A program made the position numbers and the translations under genes. The notes under the pieces were generated by a model that was not told the origin of the DNA, ran no database searches, and saw only the letters and a program-made list of their open reading frames with translations. Shown here one piece after another: positions 1 through 5,472 of a stretch of 5,472 nt of DNA. Every line of letters begins with the position of its first letter. Positions within the stretch are counted from its first letter, which is position 1. This DNA is from Flemingiibacterium sp045634345. Lineage in GTDB: Bacteria > Bacillota > Clostridia > Oscillospirales > CAG-272. The stretch covers positions 1 through 5,472 of the forward strand of contig JAZRAB010000214.1 of NCBI GenBank assembly GCA_045634345.1, in the 5' to 3' direction.

Positions 1-732
1 GATAATCGCAGCGCTATTGCATCCGCAATACGCGATAACCGCAGGAATCATTCTGCCGCGAGACGGATACAGATGATATTTCAGGATCCGACAGCGTCTC
101 TTGATCCGCGTATGACCGTTCGTGAAATAATCGCGGAGGGACTCAAAATAAGAGGCGAGCGGGATAGGGAAGTGATAAACGAGAAGGTATACAAAACCCT
201 TGAACTTGTCGGACTTCTTCCCGAGCATGCCGGACGGTATCCGCACGAATTTTCGGGCGGTCAGCGTCAGCGTATCGGTATCGCGCGAGCCATCATTATG
301 GAGCCGGAGCTGATTATCGCCGATGAGCCGGTTTCGGCGCTTGATGTATCCATACAGGCGCAGGTTATCAATCTTCTCAATGAACTTCGCCGGGAACTTG
401 GACTTACTATATTGTTTGTTGCGCACGATTTGTCGGTGGTGAAGTATTTTTCCGACCGTATTGGTGTTATGTATTTCGGAAAGCTTGTCGAGCTTGCCGA
501 AGCTGATGAATTGTTCGGTAATCCTTTGCATCCGTACACGCGCTCACTATTGTCTGCGATACCGCTGCCGGACCCGATATACGAGCGAGGGCGTAAAAGA
601 ATAATATATGAGCCTGATAAAGCACATGACTATACGGTGGATAAACCGTCTTTTCGTGAGATAACAGACGGACATTTTGTTATGTGCAATGATGTTGAAT
701 ATATAAAATATCGTGAGGGGCTTAAAGAATGA
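1..732 (+). CDS. Oligopeptide/dipeptide ABC transporter ATP-binding protein (OppF/DppF type), 5' end missing
   Basis: This is the ATPase subunit of a peptide-uptake ABC transporter; it acts on the cytoplasmic face and powers import. Numbering from the first in-window Met (base 73): Q-loop MIFQDP 1-6, signature FSGGQRQR 60-67, Walker B with LIIADEP 80-86, D-loop SALD 88-91, H-loop VAHD 116-119, then the peptide-transporter C-terminal motif NPLHPYTRSLL 150-160 followed by PLPDP. The tail HDYTVDKPSFREI (185-197) resembles that of Firmicute OppF proteins. Walker A should lie about 45-50 residues before the Q-loop, so it is outside the window. The frame stays open to base 1, and RRIQ directly before MIFQDP fits the family, so the Met at 73 is internal and not the start. 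The 20 residues before that are not recognisably conserved. The stop overlaps the next gene by ATGA. OppF, DppF and AppF cannot be told apart here. Confidence 0.93.
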   Translation, partial: DNRSAIASAIRDNRRNHSAARRIQMIFQDPTASLDPRMTVREIIAEGLKIRGERDREVINEKVYKTLELVGLLPEHAGRYPHEFSGGQRQRIGIARAIIMEPELIIADEPVSALDVSIQAQVINLLNELRRELGLTILFVAHDLSVVKYFSDRIGVMYFGKLVELAEADELFGNPLHPYTRSLLSAIPLPDPIYERGRKRIIYEPDKAHDYTVDKPSFREITDGHFVMCNDVEYIKYREGLKE

Positions 733-1106
733 CCGTGCAGATTAAATGTATATGTGATATTTTAGTGGGCGCGGCGGCGTTTTTATATACCGCATATAAT
801 AGGGGACTTATAAACGCCCAAAGCGTACAAGATACATTCGGAATCCTTTCGGATTGCTTTGTTATCACCGGCATAATTCTCATCAGTGCGGAATTTTTTT
901 CGTACGCCGCACACCTAGGGGTGTTTGATATGCTGGCTTATTCCGCCTCAAATCTCCTTGGGGCGCATAAACACGAGTATGAGGATTTTTACACCTACAA
1001 GTGCAGGCGTGCCTGCAAAAGGGGGGATTATCATGCTGCAATTTGGATGGGTATCGGCTCTCTTGCGATTGGTGGATTGTTTTTGATTGGATATATGCTT
1101 GTATAA
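729..1106 (+). CDS. Small integral membrane protein, DUF3899-like
   Basis: This is a 125-residue protein with three predicted membrane segments, at about 8-24, 39-60 and 104-124. The loop between the second and third is rich in Lys and Arg (YKCRRACKRG, 90-99), which suggests it is cytoplasmic, with the N-terminus inside and the C-terminus outside. The central pattern (LSDCFVITGIIL, then GVFDMLAYS and a Tyr/Glu-rich YEDFYTY) resembles the uncharacterised DUF3899 membrane proteins of Firmicutes; this assignment is from memory of the family pattern, not a search. It has five Cys residues (7, 9, 43, 92, 96). The start ATG overlaps the stop of the peptide-transporter ATPase by four bases, with a GAGGGG sequence (715-720) eight bases upstream, so the two are probably translationally coupled. 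Its function is unknown; a link to peptide transport is suggested only by position. Confidence 0.82.
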   Translation: MTVQIKCICDILVGAAAFLYTAYNRGLINAQSVQDTFGILSDCFVITGIILISAEFFSYAAHLGVFDMLAYSASNLLGAHKHEYEDFYTYKCRRACKRGDYHAAIWMGIGSLAIGGLFLIGYMLV

Positions 1107-1156
1107 ATGGCGAGAATAACCGTGTACTTGTTTTTTGCAACACAAACTGTTTTGCT

Positions 1157-2059
1157 TTATTCTTCAACCGGCATACGAGGTCCGGCCGTTTGTTTTCTGT
1201 AAGCGGACGGAGTCATTCCCTCTAGCTTTTTGAATGCCTTGAAAAACAACACATGATCCTTATATCCGCATGCCTCTCCTATCGCGGTGGCGGTCAAATC
1301 TGTTTCTTCAAGGAGCTTTTTGGCGTGCGCGATGCGCTTTGTCGTAACATAATGCATCGGCGGAATGCCCATGTATTTCTTAAAAACCTGCGAGAGATAG
1401 TATTTGCTTACATTAAGCTCCTCGCAAATTTGTTCCATCGATTCGATTTCTGCGAAGTTGGTGCTCATGTATTGATGTATCTTTGTAAATATCGCATTCG
1501 GAACAAGCTTTGCTTCGGAAATGTTTGCAAGCCGCAATATGCCGAGCAGTATCAGTCTTGCCCAATACCTCGCCATAATAGCACTGTACTGCTCGTCCTT
1601 GTATACTTCCTCTACAAGTGATCTGAAGCAAAACTCAAATTTTGCCTCGCTCCTTTGAGTATGAAGTACCGGAGATGAATGTTCATCTATCAAGTGATCG
1701 GACGGCAGTTTTCCTACCTGGAAGCTTGTGATGCCGAAAAATGCAAGTTCGAGTCCTGTGTCTCCGCGCGTTGATTCTTCATGAACGGTATACGGGTTAT
1801 ATATAATAATATCCCCTTTTTTTACAGCGTATTTCATTCCTGAAACTATAATCTCGCCGTTCCCTGATAAAACAAACAGTATTTCGCAGAACGGATGGCG
1901 GTGCGGTTTTTCGTGCCACTGCTTTATTCTCTCGAGCTTTCCTGCATATAAACATTTTGTATCAAGTTTTATTGCATCTATCTTTGAATATGCAATTTTT
2001 TTCTTTTCTCCGCATATCACTTTATCATGTGAATATGTTACTGCATCTTGTTCTTTCAT
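1157..2059 (-). CDS. AraC-family transcriptional regulator with N-terminal cupin domain
   Basis: This is a 300-residue DNA-binding regulator, the usual length for AraC proteins with a sensor domain. Residues about 45-105 form a cupin-like fold: PHRHPFCEILFVLSG (52-66) supplies His53, His55 and Glu59, and GDIIIYNPYTVHEE (82-95) supplies His93, the pattern seen in sugar-responsive members. The C-terminal domain has two helix-turn-helix units, about 207-228 (MEQICEELNVSKYYLSQVF) and about 255-278, followed by the family-typical GMTPSAYRK (281-289). The start at 2059 is preferred over the in-frame ATG at 2077 because a GGAGGG ribosome site lies five bases before it; the upstream Met would put that site inside the gene. 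It is divergent from the sugar ABC operon and is therefore its likely regulator. The ligand, and whether it activates or represses, are not evident. Confidence 0.95.
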   Translation of the reverse strand: MKEQDAVTYSHDKVICGEKKKIAYSKIDAIKLDTKCLYAGKLERIKQWHEKPHRHPFCEILFVLSGNGEIIVSGMKYAVKKGDIIIYNPYTVHEESTRGDTGLELAFFGITSFQVGKLPSDHLIDEHSSPVLHTQRSEAKFEFCFRSLVEEVYKDEQYSAIMARYWARLILLGILRLANISEAKLVPNAIFTKIHQYMSTNFAEIESMEQICEELNVSKYYLSQVFKKYMGIPPMHYVTTKRIAHAKKLLEETDLTATAIGEACGYKDHVLFFKAFKKLEGMTPSAYRKQTAGPRMPVEE

Positions 2060-2064
2060 TAATA

Positions 2065-2070
2065 CCCTCC
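2065..2070 (-). promoter_or_regulatory. Ribosome binding site of the AraC-family gene
   Basis: GGAGGG on the minus strand, five bases before the ATG at 2059. It decides the start: the longer reading from 2077 has no comparable site and would translate through this one. Confidence 0.8.
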
Positions 2071-2109
2071 AAAACAATCGGTGTTCTTTTATGTATTATT
2101 GCCAAAAAA

Positions 2110-2124
2110 TGTGTTTATTTTTTC
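2110..2124 (+). repeat. 15-bp exact repeat, copy 1
   Basis: TGTGTTTATTTTTTC is identical to the copy at 2264-2278, 154 bp away. This copy falls in the predicted leader of the AraC-family gene. Confidence 0.5.
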
Positions 2125-2217
2125 TTTTTGAATCGTTCGTTATTTTACTCAAATAAAAACGAAATAATCTGTTCAAAAATAACTCTTTTTATAAAAGATG
2201 CTCGTTTGCTGATTATA

Positions 2218-2246
2218 ATTATATCACATATATGCGATTTTTTCAA
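2218..2246 (-). promoter_or_regulatory. Predicted sigma-A promoter of the AraC-family gene
   Basis: On the minus strand, TTGAAA (2241-2246) is followed after exactly 17 bases by TATAAT (2218-2223), with TG one base before the -10 (an extended -10). Transcription should start near 2211, giving an unusually long AT-rich leader of about 150 bases before the ATG at 2059. No better promoter was seen closer to the gene. Confidence 0.68.
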
Positions 2247-2285
2247 TACTTTTATTCGATTTTTGTGTTTATTTTTTCGATTTAT
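2235..2285. repeat. Three direct CGATTT-type repeats, 21-22 bp apart (candidate AraC operators)
   Basis: CGATTTTT occurs at 2235-2242 and 2257-2264, and CGATTTAT at 2278-2285. Start-to-start distances are 22 and 21 bp, so all three lie on about the same face of the helix. The first overlaps the -35 and spacer of the AraC-gene promoter; the last ends 16 bp before the operon -35. Direct repeats two helical turns apart are how AraC-type proteins commonly bind, so these are candidate operators, but the T-rich background makes partial chance matches possible. Confidence 0.45.
2264..2278 (+). repeat. 15-bp exact repeat, copy 2
   Basis: TGTGTTTATTTTTTC, identical to 2110-2124. This copy lies between the two divergent promoters and links the second and third CGATTT-type repeats. 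Confidence 0.5.
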
Positions 2286-2301
2286 TTTATTTTTTACACT
2301 A

Positions 2302-2330
2302 TTGAAAAAAATCTACTAAGGCGGTACAAT
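2302..2330 (+). promoter_or_regulatory. Predicted sigma-A promoter of the sugar ABC operon
   Basis: TTGAAA (2302-2307) and TACAAT (2325-2330) are separated by exactly 17 bases. Transcription should start near 2337, about 24 bases before the ATPase start codon. This also argues against the longer reading frame beginning at 2232, which would start upstream of the transcript. Confidence 0.72.
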
Positions 2331-2345
2331 ATACTTGTAAAACAG

Positions 2346-2353
2346 AAAGGGGG
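2346..2353 (+). promoter_or_regulatory. Ribosome binding site of the sugar ATPase gene
   Basis: AAAGGGGG lies seven bases before the ATG at 2361 and fixes that start. The next in-frame upstream ATG (2232) has no such site. Confidence 0.78.
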
Positions 2354-2360
2354 CACCTTA

Positions 2361-3863
2361 ATGCAGAATTTACTTCTCGAAATGAACGGAATTGACAAAC
2401 GCTTCCATGGCGTTCACGCCCTCAAGGGGGTTCATTTCGATTTACATTTCGGTGAAATACACGCACTTGTCGGAGAAAACGGCGCGGGGAAATCCACTCT
2501 GATGAAGGTGCTTACAGGAATACACCAAGCAGACAGCGGTGAGATTACCTATCTTTCTTCTCCCTATTCGGTAAAGAATATCGGTGAATCACAGCAGCTC
2601 GGAATCAGCATGATCCATCAGGAATTAAATATGATGAATCATCTGACTGTCGCGCAGAACATATTTATCGGAAGAGAATCAATGTCCGGTAAGGTATTTA
2701 TCAGGGACAGCGATATGATAAAGGAAGCTGAAAAGCTGTTCAAGCATATCGGCATCAAGATCGATCCCAAAACAACGCTCGGCAGCCTCACCGTCGGTAA
2801 ACAGCAGATGGTCGAGATTGCGAAAGCGGTATCAAGAGACTGCAAGCTTCTCATACTCGATGAGCCTACCGCAGCTCTCACACAAGCCGAGATCGAGGAA
2901 TTGTTCCGTATCATGCGGGATCTCAAGGCTAAAGGCATCGGCATGATCTACATATCACACCGTATGGACGAAATCAAGCGTATATCGGACAGAATCACGG
3001 TAATGCGCGACGGCGAATACGTTGGAACAGTCGAAACCGAAAAGGTCACCAAGGACGAGATCATTAATATGATGATCGGTCGCGTCGTATACGAGGACCC
3101 CAAAACCCACAGCGAGGTTGCCGAGGATGCTGATGTTGTGCTCGAGGTCAGAAATCTCTGCAGCGGCAAAACGATCAAGGATGTAAGCTTCAAGCTTCGT
3201 CGCGGCGAAATACTCGGTCTTTCGGGACTCATGGGTGCCGGTAGAACAGAGGTGGCGCGTGCAATCTTCGGTGCTGACCCATTCGACAGCGGCGAGATCC
3301 TCGTCAACGGTGAAAAGGTTGACATAAAGACTCCTGCGGATGCTGTAAAGCATGGCATCGGTTATCTTTCCGAGGACAGAAAGAGATACGGTCTTATGCT
3401 TCTCAAGTCGGTTTCTGAAAATACTGCAATCGCATCTATGAACAGATACACAAAATCGGGACTTATAGATGACGGAAAGCTCAAAAAGGAAGCGGCAGAA
3501 TACAACGCAAAGCTACGCACCAAGACGCCATCCATGGATCAGATTCTCAAGAATCTCTCCGGTGGCAACCAGCAAAAGGTAATTATTGCAAGGTGGCTTA
3601 TACAGGACAGCGACATTCTCATCTTTGATGAGCCGACACGCGGAATCGACGTCGGAGCAAAGAGCGAGATATACACGCTTATGAACGAGCTTTCAAAGCA
3701 AGGCAAATCGATTATTATGATTTCTTCGGAGCTTGTTGAAATACTGCGCATGAGTGACCGTGTCATGGTCATGTGTGAGGGAAGAAAAACAGGCGAGCTT
3801 GACATTTCCGAAGCAAATCAGGAAAATATTATGCAGCTTGCCACAATGCGGGAGGAAAACTGA
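2361..3863 (+). CDS. Sugar ABC transporter ATP-binding protein, double-ATPase (RbsA/MglA/AraG family)
   Basis: This cytoplasmic protein has two ABC domains in one chain and powers uptake of a monosaccharide. At 500 residues it is the normal family length. Domain 1: Walker A GENGAGKST 38-46, Q-loop MIHQE 85-89, signature LTVGKQQM 143-150 (family members more often have LS at the start), Walker B LLILDEPT 163-170, His200. Domain 2: Walker A is degenerate, GLMGAGRTE 289-297 with Arg for Lys; signature LSGGNQQK 399-406, Walker B ILIFDEPT 419-426, and SSELVE 455-460 where the switch His would be. The degenerate second site is typical of the family and is not damage. The start at 2361 is set by the ribosome site and promoter. 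It is first in the operon, one base before the permease start. The substrate cannot be deduced. Confidence 0.96.
   Translation: MQNLLLEMNGIDKRFHGVHALKGVHFDLHFGEIHALVGENGAGKSTLMKVLTGIHQADSGEITYLSSPYSVKNIGESQQLGISMIHQELNMMNHLTVAQNIFIGRESMSGKVFIRDSDMIKEAEKLFKHIGIKIDPKTTLGSLTVGKQQMVEIAKAVSRDCKLLILDEPTAALTQAEIEELFRIMRDLKAKGIGMIYISHRMDEIKRISDRITVMRDGEYVGTVETEKVTKDEIINMMIGRVVYEDPKTHSEVAEDADVVLEVRNLCSGKTIKDVSFKLRRGEILGLSGLMGAGRTEVARAIFGADPFDSGEILVNGEKVDIKTPADAVKHGIGYLSEDRKRYGLMLLKSVSENTAIASMNRYTKSGLIDDGKLKKEAAEYNAKLRTKTPSMDQILKNLSGGNQQKVIIARWLIQDSDILIFDEPTRGIDVGAKSEIYTLMNELSKQGKSIIMISSELVEILRMSDRVMVMCEGRKTGELDISEANQENIMQLATMREEN
3850..3855 (+). promoter_or_regulatory. Ribosome binding site of the sugar permease gene
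   Basis: GGGAGG inside the last codons of the ATPase gene, nine bases before the ATG at 3865. It chooses this start over the in-frame ATG at 3754, which lies deep inside the upstream gene and has no such site. Confidence 0.75.
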
Positions 3864-3864
3864 T

Positions 3865-5127
3865 ATGAAACAGTCAAACAAACCACTTAATCTTCGCGGA
3901 CGACTCCGCCAGACCGGTGTTAAAACATCGAAATACATAAAGACGAACGGAAAGCAGAATATTGTAATCGTTTTTGCAACCATCGCGCTTTTCGTAATAT
4001 TCACGCTCATTAACCCCGGCTTCGCTGATAAGGGCGTAATACTTACCATGAGTAAGTCGCTTGTTCCTTACGCAATCCTCGCACTTGGCGTAACATTTGT
4101 TATCGCAACGGGCGGCATTGACCTCTCGATCGGTACTGTGTGTATCGGTTCATCGGTTCTTGCCGGCGCGATCTGCAGAACCGGCGTCGCGCAGGATGAA
4201 GGCATACTCTGGCTTACAATCCCGATAATCCTTCTTACCGGTCTCGCGTTCGGTCTTCTGAACGGTTTCCTTGTTGCAAAATGTAAGATTGCACCGTTTA
4301 TAGCAACGCTTGGTACGATGCTCGTTTCCCGCGGTATTACCGCGGTAATCTCCGAGGCGGTACGCGAAACATCGTCTGCGGTTAAGTACCCCACGACCGG
4401 TTGGTTCCAAAAAATCTTTACAAACTATCAGGGCTTCCCGATAGGTGTTGTATGGGTGCTCGGTCTCATGATAATATGCATGATCGTAATGTACAAGACC
4501 AAGATCGGAAGATACATACTTGCTATCGGAAGTAATGAGGAAGCAACTCGTCTCTCCGGTATCAATGTTGACAAGTATAAGATCATCGCTTACGCGATTG
4601 GCGGATTTTTTGCAGGTCTTGCGGCGCTCTTCTACACCGCGTCCAATCCCTCGCTTACCATCGCAGGTGGTAACGGTATGGAACTTGACGCTATCGCAGG
4701 TGTATACATCGGCGGTACAAGCACTACCGGCGGCGCGGCTTCCGTAGCAGGAACTATTCTCGGCTCCGTTATTCTTGTAGTTATCCGTCAGGGACTTAAC
4801 ATGGCGCTCAGTAGCGGAAGCGTTGTTTCCGCTACCAACATTACATATGCGGTAACCGGCGTGATCGTTGTCGGCGCGGTACTGCTCGATGTACTGAAAA
4901 AGAAGGCGGCTAACAAGGTTAAGATCGAAAAGGATTCCGATAAACTCAAAAAAGAGCTTAAAGAAAAAATCGAAGATCTTAAATTTGAAAAAGACTTTGC
5001 TCTTTCTGCAAAGAAGGACCCCGAAGCTGCGGCACGTGTAAAGGAAATCGATTCGGAGATTGCCGAGCTTAAGACTCGTCTTAAGATTGAGCTTCCCGCA
5101 CTTAAAGCGGCTGAACACAAGAAATAA
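3865..5127 (+). CDS. Sugar ABC transporter permease (RbsC/MglC family) with a C-terminal charged extension
   Basis: This is the membrane channel of the sugar importer, expected to act as a dimer with the double-ATPase. It is 420 residues, against roughly 320-340 for typical RbsC/MglC proteins. About nine or ten hydrophobic segments span 32-345. Family motifs are GGIDLSIG (83-90), the ATPase-contact loop GSNEEATRLSGI (222-233), and AIAGVYIGGTSTTGG (276-290). The extra length is a basic N-terminal stretch (1-30) and a Lys/Glu-rich tail (346-420) that reads as two amphipathic helices (about 354-382 and 387-410) around a DPEAAA turn; Val392, Ile395, Ile399, Leu402 and Leu406 keep heptad spacing. 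C-termini in this family face the cytoplasm, so the tail probably sits near the ATPase. The start one base after the upstream stop follows a GGGAGG site. The identity is secure; the tail's role is unknown. Confidence 0.95.
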   Translation: MKQSNKPLNLRGRLRQTGVKTSKYIKTNGKQNIVIVFATIALFVIFTLINPGFADKGVILTMSKSLVPYAILALGVTFVIATGGIDLSIGTVCIGSSVLAGAICRTGVAQDEGILWLTIPIILLTGLAFGLLNGFLVAKCKIAPFIATLGTMLVSRGITAVISEAVRETSSAVKYPTTGWFQKIFTNYQGFPIGVVWVLGLMIICMIVMYKTKIGRYILAIGSNEEATRLSGINVDKYKIIAYAIGGFFAGLAALFYTASNPSLTIAGGNGMELDAIAGVYIGGTSTTGGAASVAGTILGSVILVVIRQGLNMALSSGSVVSATNITYAVTGVIVVGAVLLDVLKKKAANKVKIEKDSDKLKKELKEKIEDLKFEKDFALSAKKDPEAAARVKEIDSEIAELKTRLKIELPALKAAEHKK

Positions 5128-5154
5128 AAACAGCGCGTCCCTATTTTAATTCTG

Positions 5155-5179
5155 TATAAAAACAGCAAATGTTTTTATA
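5155..5179 (+). other. Intercistronic RNA hairpin before the binding-protein gene
   Basis: TATAAAAACA (5155-5164) and TGTTTTTATA (5170-5179) form a perfect 10-bp inverted repeat around a GCAAA loop. A six-base T run follows at 5186-5191, directly before the GGAGG ribosome site (5192-5196). Having only one G-C and one C-G-type pair, the stem is weak, so it is more likely a partial terminator, processing site or stability element than a full terminator. Such elements often let the binding protein be made in excess over the membrane subunits. Confidence 0.5.
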
Positions 5180-5204
5180 AATAAATTTTTTGGAGGAAAT
5201 TCAC

Positions 5205-5472
5205 ATGAAAAAGCTTTCTAAGATTTTAGCACTTGTTCTCTCTCTTGCGCTTTGTCTCTGCCTCTTCGCAGCATGCGGAGAAACCGATACAGGCGACACC
5301 AAAGGTACCATCGCAGTAATCGCAAAGGGCGAAACTCATGCATTCTGGCAGGCAGTTAAAGCCGGTGCAACCGATGCCGGTGCAAAATACGGCTACAACG
5401 TAACCTTCCGCGGACCTACCGCTGAAAGCGAAGAGTACGTAAACTCCCAGCGTGAAATGGTTCAGGCAGCTC
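5205..5472 (+). CDS. Sugar ABC transporter substrate-binding lipoprotein, 3' end outside the window
   Basis: This is the extracellular sugar-binding component that delivers substrate to the permease. Only the first 89 residues are present. The N-terminus is a lipoprotein signal: basic MKKLSK, a hydrophobic stretch to Leu20, then the lipobox LFAAC with the lipidated Cys at 24. A short Thr/Asp/Gly linker leads into the first strand of a periplasmic-binding fold (GTIAVIAKGETHAFWQAVK, 35-53), followed by a helix and GPTAESEEYVNSQREMVQ (70-87), a pattern typical of the RbsB-like Peripla_BP_4 group. The ATG is preceded by GGAGG (5192-5196) at eight bases. It follows the permease by 77 bases containing a hairpin, and is the third gene of the operon. 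The sugar specificity residues are mostly beyond the window. Confidence 0.93.
   Translation, partial: MKKLSKILALVLSLALCLCLFAACGETDTGDTKGTIAVIAKGETHAFWQAVKAGATDAGAKYGYNVTFRGPTAESEEYVNSQREMVQAA

Larger units (their letters stand above)
2060..2360. other. Divergent control region between the AraC gene and the sugar ABC operon
   Basis: This 301-bp gap is much richer in A and T than the flanking genes and contains long T and A tracts. It holds one good promoter on each strand, with facing -35 boxes 55 bp apart, three CGATTT-type repeats between and across them, and a 15-bp exact repeat. Open frames running through it, including an in-frame 43-residue extension upstream of the ATPase gene, are low-complexity Phe/Ile/Tyr stretches without ribosome sites and are not considered coding. 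Confidence 0.8.

Noticed and set aside
1137..1155. Possible terminator hairpin in the convergent gap (GCAACA pairing with TGTTTTGC)
   Set aside because: The stem has at most six pairs with a two-base bulge and few G-C pairs. On the plus strand only a broken T-rich stretch follows, and on the minus strand A residues follow, so it is too weak to call for either gene.
2130..2142. Possible catabolite-repression (cre) site around TTGAATCGTTCG
   Set aside because: The distance between the TG and CG core elements is one base short of the cre consensus, and no other good match was seen in the control region.
1957..2319. Plus-strand open frame across the AraC gene start and control region
   Set aside because: It overlaps the AraC coding start in antisense, has low-complexity Phe/Leu/Ile content, and lacks a ribosome site.
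2232..2360. In-frame 43-residue hydrophobic extension upstream of the sugar ATPase
   Set aside because: It is a low-complexity Phe/Ile/Tyr reading of AT-rich promoter DNA, starts upstream of the predicted transcript start, and lacks a ribosome site, whereas 2361 has a good one and matches the family's N-terminus.
4150..5118. Long open frame on the minus strand opposite the permease gene
   Set aside because: It is antisense to a clearly identified permease, shows no recognisable domain, and is rich in Cys, Tyr and Arg as expected of a shadow frame.

Overview
The window looks like chromosomal DNA from a Gram-positive anaerobe of the Clostridia type. The evidence is strong GGAGG-type ribosome binding sites 5-9 nt before starts, sigma-A-like promoters, a lipoprotein-type sugar-binding protein, an AraC-cupin regulator next to a sugar ABC operon, and moderate base composition with very AT-rich intergenic DNA. 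Genus cannot be named from this sequence alone.

Layout. (1) 1-1106, plus strand: the 3' part of an oligopeptide/dipeptide ABC transporter ATPase (OppF/DppF type), whose stop overlaps the start of a 125-residue membrane protein resembling the DUF3899 group. This is the tail of a peptide-uptake operon. (2) 1107-1156: a 50-bp convergent gap without a convincing terminator. (3) 1157-2059, minus strand: an AraC-family regulator with an N-terminal cupin sensor. (4) 2060-2360: a 301-bp, very AT-rich divergent control region with good promoters facing both ways and short repeats between them. (5) 2361-5472, plus strand: a sugar ABC uptake operon in the order double-ATPase (RbsA/MglA type), permease (RbsC/MglC type), an AT-rich hairpin, then the start of a substrate-binding lipoprotein cut by the window end.

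How the genes fit together. The lipoprotein captures a sugar outside the membrane, the permease (probably a homodimer) carries it across, and the double-ATPase powers transport. The divergently transcribed AraC protein, with its small-molecule-type cupin domain, is the natural candidate to switch the transporter on or off through the shared control region. The sugar cannot be told from the sequence; ribose, galactose, xylose, arabinose and related sugars are all handled by this family.

The region is mostly conventional, and I see no clear sign of an undescribed system. The points most worth a second look are three CGATTT-type repeats spaced two helical turns apart that bridge the two promoters, a 15-bp exact repeat in the same control region, a charged helical-hairpin tail of about 75 residues on the permease, and a perfect 10-bp hairpin just before the binding-protein gene.
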